Shown in pieces: positions 1-7,531 of a stretch of 64,000 nt of DNA (its first letter is position 1; every line of letters begins with the position of its first letter). Position numbers and translations under genes: made by a program. The DNA comes from Paenibacillus periandrae (GTDB lineage Bacteria; Bacillota; Bacilli; Paenibacillales; NBRC-103111). The DNA is taken from positions 1-64,000 of the forward strand of contig NZ_JAJNMU010000032.1 in assembly GCF_022458865.1 (NCBI RefSeq), given 5' to 3'. Under the pieces are notes generated by a model that was not told the origin of the DNA, searched no databases, and was given only the letters and a program-made list of their open reading frames with translations.

Positions 1-120
1 TCTTTCATGGCCGTTGTCAGCTTTTCAATCTCTTCTTCATTTGTCACTTCGATCCCCGCCCTTTTCGGTTCATTACTATCTTTTACCCGATTAGGCGGTT
101 CTCAATTTTATGAGTTCAAT

Positions 121-370
121 CTATATAAAGCATCTTTTTGTCGCTTTTAGAGCGTGTATTGTCGCGGTTTTCTTTATTCTTCCTGAATCCTTGGAGTTGG
201 TTGTCGCTTTGTATTTCCTCACCGTTTTAGAGCGGATCCCATTGGCTTTCATAATCCGAGTAACCGTACGCTCGGAGATCGATACATCCTTCTTTAATTG
301 CTGAGTGATCTTGGGGCTGCTATAATTCCCCCATCGTTTAGATAAAAGTACTGAATTAAGCCGAATTCAA
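121..370 (-). pseudogene. IS3-family (IS150-like) transposase OrfB remnant
   Basis: Read on the minus strand, this stretch gives an uninterrupted segment containing NYSSPKITQQLKK and SERTVTRIMKANGIRSKTVR. This is the characteristic HTH_21 region of IS3/IS150-group OrfB transposases, where GSPKI and SERTVTRIM are typical. After the Lys-Ala-Thr-Thr-Asn-Ser segment the similarity to the family ends and a stop follows at about 121. There is no start codon, no DDE catalytic core and no recognisable orfA, so only about 60 residues of a roughly 280-residue protein remain. It is a dead insertion-sequence fragment. Upstream (1-120) I see nothing I can assign. Confidence 0.65.
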
Positions 371-380
371 CAGGAGAAGA

Positions 381-491
381 TACGAGCTGCTGCGCGAGAT
401 TCACTCTGCACGTCTTCCGGAAGGAACTGCTGACGATCGGGCGCGTCCTGGTGCACACCACAGGCGCTGGCTACGAGCTGCTGCGCGAGAT
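381..491. repeat. 20-bp direct repeat, 91-bp period
   Basis: The sequence TACGAGCTGCTGCGCGAGAT occurs exactly at 381-400 and again at 472-491. The intervening DNA is more GC-rich than the neighbours. In the plus-strand frame ending at about 519 it reads as a short coding-like stretch (GYELLREIRSYQLSGS then stop), with no intact start. It probably represents duplicated debris of an unidentified gene. I assign no function to 361-612. Confidence 0.4.
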
Positions 492-613
492 CCGCTCGTA
501 CCAACTTTCCGGTTCTTAGCGTTCGGTCGGTCCGCTCTTTACGACTTCCATCGTGCTGGGTAGGGTATCCCTGGCTCTTTTGCACTTTAATGAACTTAAA
601 CTTTCTGGCACTA

Positions 614-654
614 TAAAAAAATCCCTCGCCCCTGACAGCTAAGTCAGGGACGAG
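614..654 (-). terminator. Rho-independent terminator of the blaI operon
   Basis: Minus-strand stem CTCGTCCCTGA / TCAGGGGCGAG (11 bp, one G-U pair; forward arms 644-654 and 625-635) with an 8-nt loop, followed by a run of seven U (615-621). It lies about 100 nt downstream of the DUF4179 gene stop. The CTCGTCCCT...AGGGGCGAG stem closely resembles a T-box leader terminator, such as the ileS one at about 22.13 kb, but no T-box core was found next to it. Confidence 0.8.
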
Positions 655-751
655 AGATTGTTCTTTTACATTTTGGGGACATCCAACTAGATCATATGAC
701 CTTAAGATACACACCTCAAGCGGTTAACGCCCACGATAAGCAGAGCAGCTA

Positions 752-2131
752 CTACACAGTCCGATTATCAGTAGTTCCTGCATGTCCGTGAGGCTCCTCC
801 TTCTTGGAGGAGGAACTACTTTCCCCTTTTTTATCAGCCGACTCGTTGGAACCATCGTATTTTTTAAGGTTGACTGGAATTGTCATTTCCAACTCCGGTA
901 CATAGCTCGATCCCCCGTGGCGTTCGGTATTAACGATCGTTACCTTGGCGTCAGGAGGAAGGGCAGGGAACTCGGCAACAAACGCATAGGTTTTCGGGTC
1001 AACCAACCTCATTTTTCTTGATAAGAATTCCTCGCCCGATCCATCTTCCAGACTCAAATCGAACGTATAGGGACTATCCCCTTGGTAATGAACCTCGGTC
1101 TTATCCTTGCCATAGCTGATATTCGTAATTTTCGCCTTCGACTTACTTGTATTCAGCATAATTGGATTCTCTGCGGTCGGCTTGTAATCCACTGTCGTCT
1201 TATAAGTCTCTACTTTCAATTGATATTCAAATAAAAACTTTGCATTAACAAACTTGATTTTGATCGACTCAGGAACTGTCAGCAGAGTGCTGAAGTGATA
1301 AACACACTCAATTAAATATCCTTTTTCCGTAGGCTTAGCTCTACCAATTTCTTTTAAATTTAAAGAGCTATGTTTCATTCCTTCTTCGTCTTCCAGTTCC
1401 ATAAGAGGACCGTGAAGGCCATCCCTCATAGATTTTGCCATTTCGAGTTCAAACTTGACTGCAGTCCCGCTAGGTGTTATAGCTATCTCCTTGACCGTAT
1501 ACGTCGTGTCGCCAGAAGACATGGTCCTCAGCGGTTTGAGCACAGTGGTTTCCCTCGTATCTTTCTTTATCGGAATCGTCAACTCCCACTGATCAGGAAG
1601 ACTTTGCGAAGTTTGCTCAAAGGAACGGAACTCCTGGAGTTTCAGCTCAAACTCATTGGGAAACTGCCCCATATTGGGCAAACTCACAATATGCGCAGTC
1701 GTTTGACTATCGATTTCTTTAGAGCTGATAGAGTTTTCAATATAATTCTCCCCGCCGATCCAAATCATAATGGTACCGCTAGAGCGAGGTCGTTGCTGCC
1801 CTTCTGCAACATGCACTGTATAGCCAATGCTCAATTCCGCTTCGTTAAACAATATCTCCTTCACTGTAATCGTAACCCCATTGCGGGTAACGCTTTGATT
1901 AACCTTGGACGCTAGTCCTCTCTTAACAGCTTGAGTTAGCCCCCAGTGCCAAATGTCATCGATAAGCATAGATGGGGAATCTACAGAGGTAGCTTGCTCG
2001 TCAGCCTGCGCTGCCACGGCTACGGGTGCAGTGAAGGAAGCCCCCATTGCGGTCATAGCTATTAGAGCGGCTACAGGGATTGCAATCAAGCGGCGAATTC
2101 TATTCTTCGTTGTCTTTAAAGCAGGAATCAT
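752..2131 (-). CDS. Secreted or anchored DUF4179-like protein
   Basis: Last gene of the blaI-M56 peptidase operon. The protein has a basic N-terminus (KTTKNRIRR) followed by one hydrophobic segment ending in Ala-rich sequence (roughly residues 15-40), then a large beta-rich extracytoplasmic region and a charged, Ser/Lys-rich tail. The body resembles DUF4179 proteins of Bacilli, which usually sit beside sigma or anti-sigma or sensor genes; their biochemical function is not established. I chose the ATG at 2131 because AAGGAAGG lies 10 nt upstream. An in-frame GTG at 2173 would add 14 residues but has no ribosome binding site. The 60-nt gap to the M56 gene indicates cotranscription. A role as effector or ligand-sensing partner of the M56 protein is inference. 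Confidence 0.75.
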   Translation of the reverse strand: MIPALKTTKNRIRRLIAIPVAALIAMTAMGASFTAPVAVAAQADEQATSVDSPSMLIDDIWHWGLTQAVKRGLASKVNQSVTRNGVTITVKEILFNEAELSIGYTVHVAEGQQRPRSSGTIMIWIGGENYIENSISSKEIDSQTTAHIVSLPNMGQFPNEFELKLQEFRSFEQTSQSLPDQWELTIPIKKDTRETTVLKPLRTMSSGDTTYTVKEIAITPSGTAVKFELEMAKSMRDGLHGPLMELEDEEGMKHSSLNLKEIGRAKPTEKGYLIECVYHFSTLLTVPESIKIKFVNAKFLFEYQLKVETYKTTVDYKPTAENPIMLNTSKSKAKITNISYGKDKTEVHYQGDSPYTFDLSLEDGSGEEFLSRKMRLVDPKTYAFVAEFPALPPDAKVTIVNTERHGGSSYVPELEMTIPVNLKKYDGSNESADKKGESSSSSKKEEPHGHAGTTDNRTV

Positions 2132-2191
2132 CTTCAACAATCCTTCCTTATTCAATTTGGTTATGGAGGGCACGGCCCTCGTCGTGCATGA

Positions 2192-4192
2192 TTATCTCTT
2201 ATTCATCTCTTCATTCGGGTATTTCATGGAGGATACGATAGTGATGAGCTCTTGATCCGAAAGTTTTCCCGTTACTTGGAATTGGTACTGAACTCCTCTA
2301 TCCTCCCATACATAGTAGCGCTTATCGCTTTGCCCTGTATAACTTACCGTCACCTTCATGGCGAACAGCCCCAGTTCCTTCATTCTCAGAGATGTTCGAC
2401 TTATCGCCCATCCGCTTATTTTGGTATCCATGGCTTGTTCAATCGATTTATACACAGCTTCCAATCCTGCTCCTCCATGTGTGGCGTAGAAATCTACATT
2501 ACCGGATATAACCTCAGCTTTGCGCTCAACATAGTGTGTCTCTACTTCGGTTTGCTTGCTTTCATCCGTTCCCTTCGTAGTCAGCTTAACCCCTTCAAAG
2601 CGATACCCATCAGGTAAAGATTTCGGGATTTTAAACTCAAAATCAGCAGCCTTTACTACTTTCTCCAATTCGTTCTTGGCCTGATCGGGGGAGAATGCAC
2701 CCTTTCCATTCTTCTCAGCTACCGCTTGGGCAGCATATTCCTTCGTAGATTGATAAGAAGCTTCCAATCCTGCTACATCATGAATGGCGAAGTGATCTAC
2801 ATTACCGGATATAGTCTCATCCTTGCGTTCAACATTGCGTATCTCTACTTCAGTTTGCTTGCCTTCATCCATTCCCTTCGTATGAAGATTGCCCTTTTCA
2901 AAGCGGTACTCCTCAGGTAAAGAACTCGGGATATTAAACTTAGTATCATTAGCCTTAGCCTTTACTACTTCCTCCAATTCGTGCTTGGTCTGATCGGGGG
3001 ATGAGGTATCATTTTCACTTTTGTCAGTTATTGCCGAGCCTTCAGCATATTCCTTTGGAGCGTCTCCCGTTATCGGCTCTGCCGCATTTGTTAGCGTCGT
3101 TAAGCCCATGACGGCAACGCAAAGGACAGCGATCGATGAGAGCTTATACGTACCTTTCTTGAACGATGTAATCATCTTAATTCTCCTTACCACCTGATTT
3201 CGCTTGCTTGCATCAAAGAAATACAACAGGCTCGGCTGCTTGCGGCGGTTTACAGTATAAAGCTTCAGAAATTGAACAATCGTCATCCCGTACGGTATCG
3301 CCTCGGCTTCTCCGAGAACCTCCAATACATAGGCATCGCAGGCCAGCTCCATATCTACTTTCATCTTTTTCATATATATCCAAATTATAGGATTGATCCA
3401 GTGGATCGCGAGAACCAAGGCTCCGATCCAATTCCATACGATATCATTTCTTTTATAATGAGCCAGCTCGTGGGAGATGATATGATACAGCTGAACATCA
3501 TTCAGTTGGTCTCCTATCTCTTTGGGTAAATAAATCCACGGATGTATCACCCCGGATATATGCGGGCTTTTCATGTCGTGTCCCGTATACAAGGCAATCG
3601 GCTTCTTAATACCGAATTTGCTTCTGCAATCATTCATTATGGAGACAATCCGAGGGTCTGTAACGACTTCAAATGAATTGAGTGTTCTTCGGATCCTCCA
3701 CATATACACGAATAAGTAGACCATGATTGCGACCGCTCCTGTAAGCCATACTACCGAAACAATTTTTAAGACGAATGGGTATACTGCTGTAAAAGAAGGT
3801 GTCTGGTTCTCCGTTTCATGTGGTGATACGGCTTCCAGAATCGGGTGCTGGTTCTGAGGAGGTATGTTGTTCTGATTCTGAAGAAGTGGTTGTTGCACCT
3901 GTCTTTCATTGGGTAATACTTCCGCTGGTTTATTAGTTTCAAAAGTCAGGATATCCGAAACCGCTCTATCTGCACCCGAAGTCCATTGCAAGGCATTAAA
4001 TAAACTTAAAGGACTATTAGGGAAATCGGGCAGGAGCAGTCGAATCAGTACAATCAGCCAGAGCGCATGCCGCATACGAGGGCTCATATGACGATGAAAC
4101 AAGGCTTGAATCGCCATGACCAACAGGGCAACGACGCTCGCCGCCAACGTCGAGTAACACAACCATACAAAGAGACTATATAAATGATCCAT
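2192..4192 (-). CDS. BlaR1/MecR1-family M56 membrane metallopeptidase with duplicated C-terminal domain
   Basis: Membrane zinc protease that in the BlaR1/MecR1 family transmits an extracellular signal and leads to inactivation of the partner BlaI/MecI repressor. N-terminal transmembrane helices span roughly residues 8-30, 40-55, 140-165 and 255-275. The zinc motif HELAH is at about 241-245 and the downstream ELACDAYV segment, with the third ligand Glu, is at about 282. A further helix lies at about 350-370. Instead of the penicillin-binding domain of true BlaR1, the extracytoplasmic part has two similar segments (about 398-485 and 500-585), each containing SPDQ.K.ELE.VVKA, ER.DE/AE.ISGNVD and GAGLEA-type motifs, followed by a DUF4367-like end. 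It is preceded by GGAGAGG and lies 30 nt after the BlaI-family gene. It is therefore unlikely to sense beta-lactams directly; the ligand is unknown. Confidence 0.85.
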   Translation of the reverse strand: MDHLYSLFVWLCYSTLAASVVALLVMAIQALFHRHMSPRMRHALWLIVLIRLLLPDFPNSPLSLFNALQWTSGADRAVSDILTFETNKPAEVLPNERQVQQPLLQNQNNIPPQNQHPILEAVSPHETENQTPSFTAVYPFVLKIVSVVWLTGAVAIMVYLFVYMWRIRRTLNSFEVVTDPRIVSIMNDCRSKFGIKKPIALYTGHDMKSPHISGVIHPWIYLPKEIGDQLNDVQLYHIISHELAHYKRNDIVWNWIGALVLAIHWINPIIWIYMKKMKVDMELACDAYVLEVLGEAEAIPYGMTIVQFLKLYTVNRRKQPSLLYFFDASKRNQVVRRIKMITSFKKGTYKLSSIAVLCVAVMGLTTLTNAAEPITGDAPKEYAEGSAITDKSENDTSSPDQTKHELEEVVKAKANDTKFNIPSSLPEEYRFEKGNLHTKGMDEGKQTEVEIRNVERKDETISGNVDHFAIHDVAGLEASYQSTKEYAAQAVAEKNGKGAFSPDQAKNELEKVVKAADFEFKIPKSLPDGYRFEGVKLTTKGTDESKQTEVETHYVERKAEVISGNVDFYATHGGAGLEAVYKSIEQAMDTKISGWAISRTSLRMKELGLFAMKVTVSYTGQSDKRYYVWEDRGVQYQFQVTGKLSDQELITIVSSMKYPNEEMNKR

Positions 4193-4222
4193 GAGCTTAC
4201 CTCTCCATTTGATCTCTATGCA

Positions 4223-4621
4223 TTATCCTTGTGTTCCGTTATCTTTTTCCTTTTTCTTTTCTATCAAAATCTTTTGAAGATGATCGATATCCTGTTCTGT
4301 TAAATCGGTTTCTTCCAAAAAATTCGACACCATCATGTTAGCCGCCCCGTTAAATACTCTTTTGAGAAATGATTCGCTCGCCGCCCGAATGCAATCTTTC
4401 TCAGATACTAACGGAAAATAAAGATAACTTCTTCCCGATCTTTCGAAGCCGACTGCCTTTTTATTCAAAAGCCTGTTAATAAACGTTCGCACGGTCTGAT
4501 CGCTCCACTCAATCCCATCAGGTAGCTGGAGCATGATTTGCTCTGCGGTCATAGGACTATGCTTCCAGATAACCTTCATAATTTCCCATTCCGATTCCGA
4601 TATTTTGGGAACATTGTGCAT
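4223..4621 (-). CDS. BlaI/MecI/CopY-family transcriptional repressor
   Basis: Dimeric winged-helix repressor, 132 residues, the normal size for the family. Visible family features are ISESEWEIMKVIW at the N-terminus, the recognition region DQTVRTFINRLLNKKAV, and the YLYFPLVS wing followed by a helical dimerisation C-terminus with the segment around residues 98-110 (NMMVSNFLEE), where related proteins are cleaved on induction. The ATG at 4621 has a strong AAAGGAGG site. It is the first gene of the operon with the M56 peptidase and the DUF4179 protein. Its promoter contains two BlaI-like dyads, so autoregulation is expected. Confidence 0.93.
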   Translation of the reverse strand: MHNVPKISESEWEIMKVIWKHSPMTAEQIMLQLPDGIEWSDQTVRTFINRLLNKKAVGFERSGRSYLYFPLVSEKDCIRAASESFLKRVFNGAANMMVSNFLEETDLTEQDIDHLQKILIEKKKEKDNGTQG

Positions 4622-4649
4622 GCTTATCCTCCTTTCCGAAATAAACTAT

Positions 4650-4707
4650 TACGTCTGTAAATTTATCTGACAACGTTATTATTACACATGTAAATTTAAC
4701 CTGTCAA
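4650..4707 (-). promoter_or_regulatory. BlaI-type promoter with two operator dyads
   Basis: On the minus strand TTGACA (forward 4702-4707), a 17-nt spacer and TAATAA (4679-4684) form a good sigma-A promoter. The dyad TACACATGTA (4683-4692) sits between the two hexamers and matches the TACANNTGTA operator core of BlaI/MecI. A second dyad, TACGTCTGTA (4650-4659), lies 33 bp away, about three helical turns, in the leader. Two same-face sites are typical for this repressor family. Confidence 0.8.
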
Positions 4708-4859
4708 TCTAATTCTTTAAACGTATGGCCGACCGACTTCTACGCCGTCATTACTTTTCCATTTCGCTCAAACGGGTCTTTTCAAGTAAGTTAAAGGTGG
4801 TCTAAGCTCCATACTTCATTGGCATCCGCGTAATTTTCCGCGTGCGGTGTGCATCACTG

Positions 4860-5171
4860 TCACTCAAAAAACGCCGCGGCAAATCGCTGGAAGTCTCGTT
4901 CATGTAGGAAGTAAACGCTTTCTATTTGCTGTGGCCTATTTGTTATCTGCCAACCACTCCTCCTTTCCTCATCACTCAATATTTCCAGTGCAGGGACTAC
5001 TAACTCCGTTACCGCTCGAATCTGCTTCGAAGTAACGCCCAGGTCTTCAATATCTTTCCCAGCACGAAAACAATTTCGCTTCACTTTCGGAAGGATAAGA
5101 TCTTGACTGGTTAATCCATCTTGGGACATAGGATAACGGTTCCGTTCATACAGCACATCTGCAGTCCCCAC
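4860..5171 (-). CDS. Hypothetical 103-aa protein, uncertain
   Basis: An open frame from GTG 5171 to 4860, composition plausible for a soluble protein (ELVVPALEILSDEERRSGW). I do not recognise the family. The ribosome binding site is weak (AAGGAT, 3-4 nt from GTG). A perfect 26-bp palindrome lies 19 bp upstream, which would be a natural operator position. It may be a real small gene, or the truncated remainder of a regulated gene lost from this patchy region. Between 4708 and 4860 I see nothing assignable. Confidence 0.3.
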   Translation of the reverse strand: MGTADVLYERNRYPMSQDGLTSQDLILPKVKRNCFRAGKDIEDLGVTSKQIRAVTELVVPALEILSDEERRSGWQITNRPQQIESVYFLHERDFQRFAAAFFE

Positions 5172-5189
5172 TGATCCTTAGATACGTAG

Positions 5190-5215
5190 GATTTATTCAG
5201 ATATCTGAATAAATC
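5190..5215. promoter_or_regulatory. Perfect 26-bp palindrome, candidate operator
   Basis: Half-site GATTTATTCAGAT followed immediately by its exact reverse complement, with no spacer and no mismatch. Perfect long dyads of this kind are typical of TetR- or MarR-type operators. The nearest start on the minus strand is the weak gene at 5171. The TetR gene at 5538 has a different operator sequence, so the cognate regulator is not in this window. Confidence 0.55.
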
Positions 5216-5293
5216 AGGCATAAAATACGGCAGGATTCATTAGTCAACCTTATTTCATTGCCAGCTACCGGCCATTAGAAAATGTAACCCTCA

Positions 5294-5328
5294 TAAAAAA
5301 AATCCAAAGAGAAGCTCCTTGGATTAAA
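5294..5328 (-). terminator. Bidirectional terminator-like hairpin
   Basis: AATCCAAGGAGC/TTCTCTTTGGATT-type hairpin (forward 5301-5325) flanked by A-runs at 5295-5302 and 5326-5332, so a U-tract follows it on the minus strand. It overlaps the stop codon of the small minus-strand frame ending at 5324. Confidence 0.65.
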
Positions 5329-5443
5329 AAAACTTTATCGGTCGTGTTCCGTTAAGTATAATAAAATCACCACATTCATCAAACTGCATTTTTTGCAGCT
5401 CTCCGACAATTTCCATATTCGGATTTTTTTCAGCGTCATCCAT
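5324..5443 (-). pseudogene. C-terminal gene remnant, unrecognised
   Basis: Minus-strand frame of 39 codons from ATG 5443 ending directly in a terminator. It reads like a genuine acidic protein end (DAEKNPNMEIVGELQKMQF, then DECGDFIILNGTRPIKFF). The same frame continues upstream for about 12 codons and then hits a stop, and no ribosome binding site precedes the ATG. It is most simply the surviving 3' end of a deleted gene, next to its original terminator. The family is not recognised. 5216-5290 holds nothing I can assign. Confidence 0.4.
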
Positions 5444-5472
5444 AAGCGCTTCTTTGCCCTCGCCATAATGAC

Positions 5473-5517
5473 TTGACTAGGCTAGAGGGATATTTTATAC
5501 TTGGTTGGTCAACCAAA
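5473..5517 (+). promoter_or_regulatory. Promoter and TetR operator of the TetR gene
   Basis: TTGACT (5473-5478), a 17-nt spacer and TATACT (5496-5501) form a near-consensus sigma-A promoter. The operator-like sequence TTGGTTGGTCAACCAAA (5501-5517) overlaps the -10 element and transcription start. The same sequence, with one base changed to give a perfect TTGGTCGACCAA dyad, recurs in front of the SDR gene, so autoregulation and control of the SDR are likely. Confidence 0.8.
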
Positions 5518-5537
5518 TATGTTAGAAGGGAGGAAGT

Positions 5538-6104
5538 ATGATTACAGAGCCGTTAAATAATCGGGATCTCATTATCGCCAAGACGCATGATCTGTTGATT
5601 GAGTGTGGTATTAAAAATACTTCGATGAAACGGGTTGCACAAGCTGCTGGTGTCGCACCAGGCTTGATTCATTATTATTTCAAAAGCAAGGAAGAGCTTA
5701 TTTTGGCTGTGCTGGAGGAAGCTAAGGGCCAATGCCTTCAGGATTGGGATGAAATTCTCCAGCAAGCGAAGGGCAACCGGCAAATCGAACACGTTTTAAA
5801 GTTGGGTAAGGAACGGTTATTTGCGGATTTAGAGCTTTACCGGCTACGGTTCGAGCTTTATTCCAACGGTCTAAATAATTCGAACCTCAAGTCGCATGTA
5901 AATGCACTATTACAGGAAGAACAACGAAAAATCGCCGAACTCTCCACTCATCTTGTCAGAAAAGAAGGCGTCAATCACGAAGCTATCGCAGCCACTTTGA
6001 CCGCCGCGTTTGATGGGCTGGCTCTGCGCAAACTGACTGACGAGAGCTTCGATTTGGATGCGGCGTATGAAACATTAAGTGAAATGTATCTTTCGCTCAC
6101 TTAA
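5538..6104 (+). CDS. TetR/AcrR-family repressor
   Basis: 188-residue TetR-type regulator. The N-terminal helix-turn-helix spans about residues 12-55, with the typical TSMKRVAQAAGVAPGLIHYYF and KSKEELILAVLEE segments; the remainder is the helical ligand and dimer domain. GGGAGG lies 8 nt before the ATG. It sits 57 nt upstream of an SDR gene on the same strand, and both genes are preceded by the same operator, so it most likely represses itself and the SDR. The inducer is unknown. Confidence 0.92.
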   Translation: MITEPLNNRDLIIAKTHDLLIECGIKNTSMKRVAQAAGVAPGLIHYYFKSKEELILAVLEEAKGQCLQDWDEILQQAKGNRQIEHVLKLGKERLFADLELYRLRFELYSNGLNNSNLKSHVNALLQEEQRKIAELSTHLVRKEGVNHEAIAATLTAAFDGLALRKLTDESFDLDAAYETLSEMYLSLT

Positions 6105-6124
6105 TGCTTCATTTTTTATAATTA

Positions 6125-6141
6125 TTGGTTGGTCGACCAAA
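6125..6141 (+). promoter_or_regulatory. Second copy of the TetR operator, upstream of the SDR gene
   Basis: TTGGTTGGTCGACCAAA contains the perfect 12-bp dyad TTGGTCGACCAA and matches the site at 5501-5517 in 16 of 17 positions. It lies 20 bp before the SDR start and just upstream of GGAGG. It is therefore a second binding site for the adjacent TetR protein (inference from sequence identity and position). Confidence 0.75.
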
Positions 6142-6160
6142 CACTATGGAGGAATAATAA

Positions 6161-6892
6161 ATGGATACACTACATGAAAAAAAAGTCGTGATTGTTGGAG
6201 GTAGTTCAGGTATTGGATTAGCAACTGCCGGTCACTTACTTGAAGCAGGGGCTAGGGTTGTTATTGCTGGACGATCTCAGACAAAGCTAGACCTTGCGCG
6301 AGAACGCTTCGCTCATTATGGTGAGAATGTAGAGGATTATGTTCTGGATATGATGGATGAACTGCAGGTAAAACAATTTTTCAAACAGCGGATCAAGCAG
6401 TTCGATCATCTCGTGATTAGCGCTTCAGAAACATCCTTGGTCGATTTTAAAGAGTCCGAGATGCAAACCGTGAAGGAATTATTCGCCAGCAAATTTTTCG
6501 GTCCCTACCAGTTGGTTAAACATGCAGCGCCTTGGCTATCGAATGAAGGCTCAGTTACGCTGTTTTCGGGAGCGGCAGCATTCAAGCCGGCCAAAGAAAC
6601 GGTGGTTCTCGGCTCGGTGAATGCGGCGGTTACCTTTTTTGGTCAAGCTCTGGCACTCGAGCTCTCTCCTATTCGGGTCAACGTCGTTTCTCCAGGCATT
6701 ATCGACACACCAGCTCACAGCAGTATGGACGCTACTACACGCAATCAGTTTTTCCATCATGTGGCCTCTGGTCTCCCTATAAAACGGATCGGGACCGCTG
6801 AGGATGTCGCCGAAAGTGTGCTCTATCTCATCCGTAACGGATTTAGCACGGGCAGCGTTTTACATGTGGATGGAGGGCAATCCATAGTGTAG
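6161..6892 (+). CDS. SDR-family protein lacking the Tyr-Lys catalytic pair
   Basis: Rossmann-fold short-chain dehydrogenase/reductase, 243 residues. The nucleotide-binding GGSSGIG motif is at about residues 13-19, with VVIAGRS as the second strand (Arg after Gly suggests NADP preference). The C-terminal half has the usual IRVNVVSPGIIDTP and GSVLHVDGGQSIV. The active-site YxxxK is absent: where the family has Tyr-x-x-x-Lys this protein reads Leu-Gly-Ser-Val-Asn (VVLGSVNAAV). The Ser-containing strand (LFSGAAAF) is present. A divergent SDR branch carries SVN/SIN in this place, so it may be non-classical or non-catalytic rather than decayed; the frame is intact. It is coupled to the TetR gene by a shared operator. 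Confidence 0.88.
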   Translation: MDTLHEKKVVIVGGSSGIGLATAGHLLEAGARVVIAGRSQTKLDLARERFAHYGENVEDYVLDMMDELQVKQFFKQRIKQFDHLVISASETSLVDFKESEMQTVKELFASKFFGPYQLVKHAAPWLSNEGSVTLFSGAAAFKPAKETVVLGSVNAAVTFFGQALALELSPIRVNVVSPGIIDTPAHSSMDATTRNQFFHHVASGLPIKRIGTAEDVAESVLYLIRNGFSTGSVLHVDGGQSIV

Positions 6893-6898
6893 TTAAGG

Positions 6899-7063
6899 AT
6901 ACAAGAGAATAGCGAAGTAATCGACTTTGAACTGATCGAGGAGGTAACGAATCCGGCGATTGGACACTGGCAAGAGATATTCCATATGCCCGACAGGACT
7001 CATGGTCATCCCGATTTACGTGACGGGAATGAAGCTATTCATACATCCGTAGCGCCCGTATAA
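6899..7063 (+). pseudogene. 3' gene fragment after the SDR, unrecognised
   Basis: Plus-strand frame starting right after the SDR stop and ending at TAA 7061-7063. It reads like a protein C-terminus (VIDFELIEEVTNPAIGHW, then HMPDRTHGHPDLRDG) but has no start codon or ribosome binding site. It ends directly before a hairpin terminator, as a real gene would. I do not recognise the family. It is probably the tail of a gene deleted when the region was rearranged. Confidence 0.35.
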
Positions 7064-7092
7064 AAAAAGGGCCTCCCTTCAAAGGATGGCCC
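7062..7092 (-). terminator. Hairpin terminator
   Basis: GGGCC...GGCCC outer stem with CCTT/AAGG inner pairs (forward 7069-7092) and a seven-base A-run at 7062-7068, giving a U-tract on the minus strand. It may also end plus-strand transcripts from the TetR-SDR unit. Confidence 0.6.
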
Positions 7093-7145
7093 TAAACATG
7101 CCGCTCCTGCCAATGCGGCGAAGCGCATCATAGGTAACGGAAAAG

Positions 7146-7177
7146 TTAATTAACTAACAGGAACCGTAGTTAATTAA
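7146..7177. repeat. 11-bp perfect inverted repeat
   Basis: TTAATTAACTA (7146-7156) and TAGTTAATTAA (7167-7177) are exact reverse complements separated by 10 nt. It lies about 180 bp upstream of an IS4-family fragment. It could be a regulatory dyad or an element end; no assignment is possible from sequence alone. 7178-7357 shows nothing else I can support. Confidence 0.4.
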
Positions 7178-7357
7178 AATAGCGCCAGTCTCGGACTTTA
7201 TTTTCTTGTCCTTGGCTGTCGCTGTTTCATTTTCTAGGCTCAGTCTAAAACTTTTAGAGGAGTCTGACGGTATGACAATTCGAATAGGCACGTGGAATCG
7301 AGTCATCCGGTCTAATACTTTATTGGTTACTGACACCAACCGAAAGGTGACGACTCC

Positions 7358-7531
7358 ATGAAAAAGTCTATCACGATTCCATCCATCCTTCAATCCTTAC
7401 TCACACCTGAAGAAGTTGCACTCGTCGTTCAAGCCGTCGGTTACGTGGATACAGTTCGAAAGTTCACAGTGTATCATTTGTTACAATATTGGTGTGCTGA
7501 GGCAAGTGAAGAATCAAAAAAGTTACGGTAA
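7358..7531 (+). pseudogene. N-terminal fragment of an IS4-family transposase
   Basis: ATG at 7358 opens a 57-codon frame with TIPSILQSLLTPEEVALVV and RKFTVYHLLQYW, which match the conserved N-terminus of IS4-family transposases. The frame stops at 7529-7531, whereas intact family members continue for several hundred residues and carry the DDE core. Nothing downstream (7532-7608) resembles the rest, so this is a truncated relic. Confidence 0.6.

Noticed and set aside
1-100. Minus-strand frame reading NEEEIEKLTTAMKE near the window start
   Set aside because: Possibly part of a gene outside the window, but too short and without a recognised motif to call.
367-714. Minus-strand 115-codon frame
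   Set aside because: Runs through the terminator hairpin at 614-654 and through the direct repeats; no homology pattern visible.
600-752. Complete T-box riboswitch
   Set aside because: Only a T-box-like terminator stem is present; the conserved TGGNACCGCG core and stem I are missing.
2192-4192. Calling this gene a beta-lactam sensor BlaR1
   Set aside because: The M56 core is present but the penicillin-binding C-terminal domain is replaced by duplicated unrelated segments, and there is no beta-lactamase gene in the operon.
7154-7393. Minus-strand 79-codon frame
   Set aside because: Overlaps an inverted repeat and the IS4-family fragment on the other strand, with no recognisable ribosome binding site or family; probably chance.
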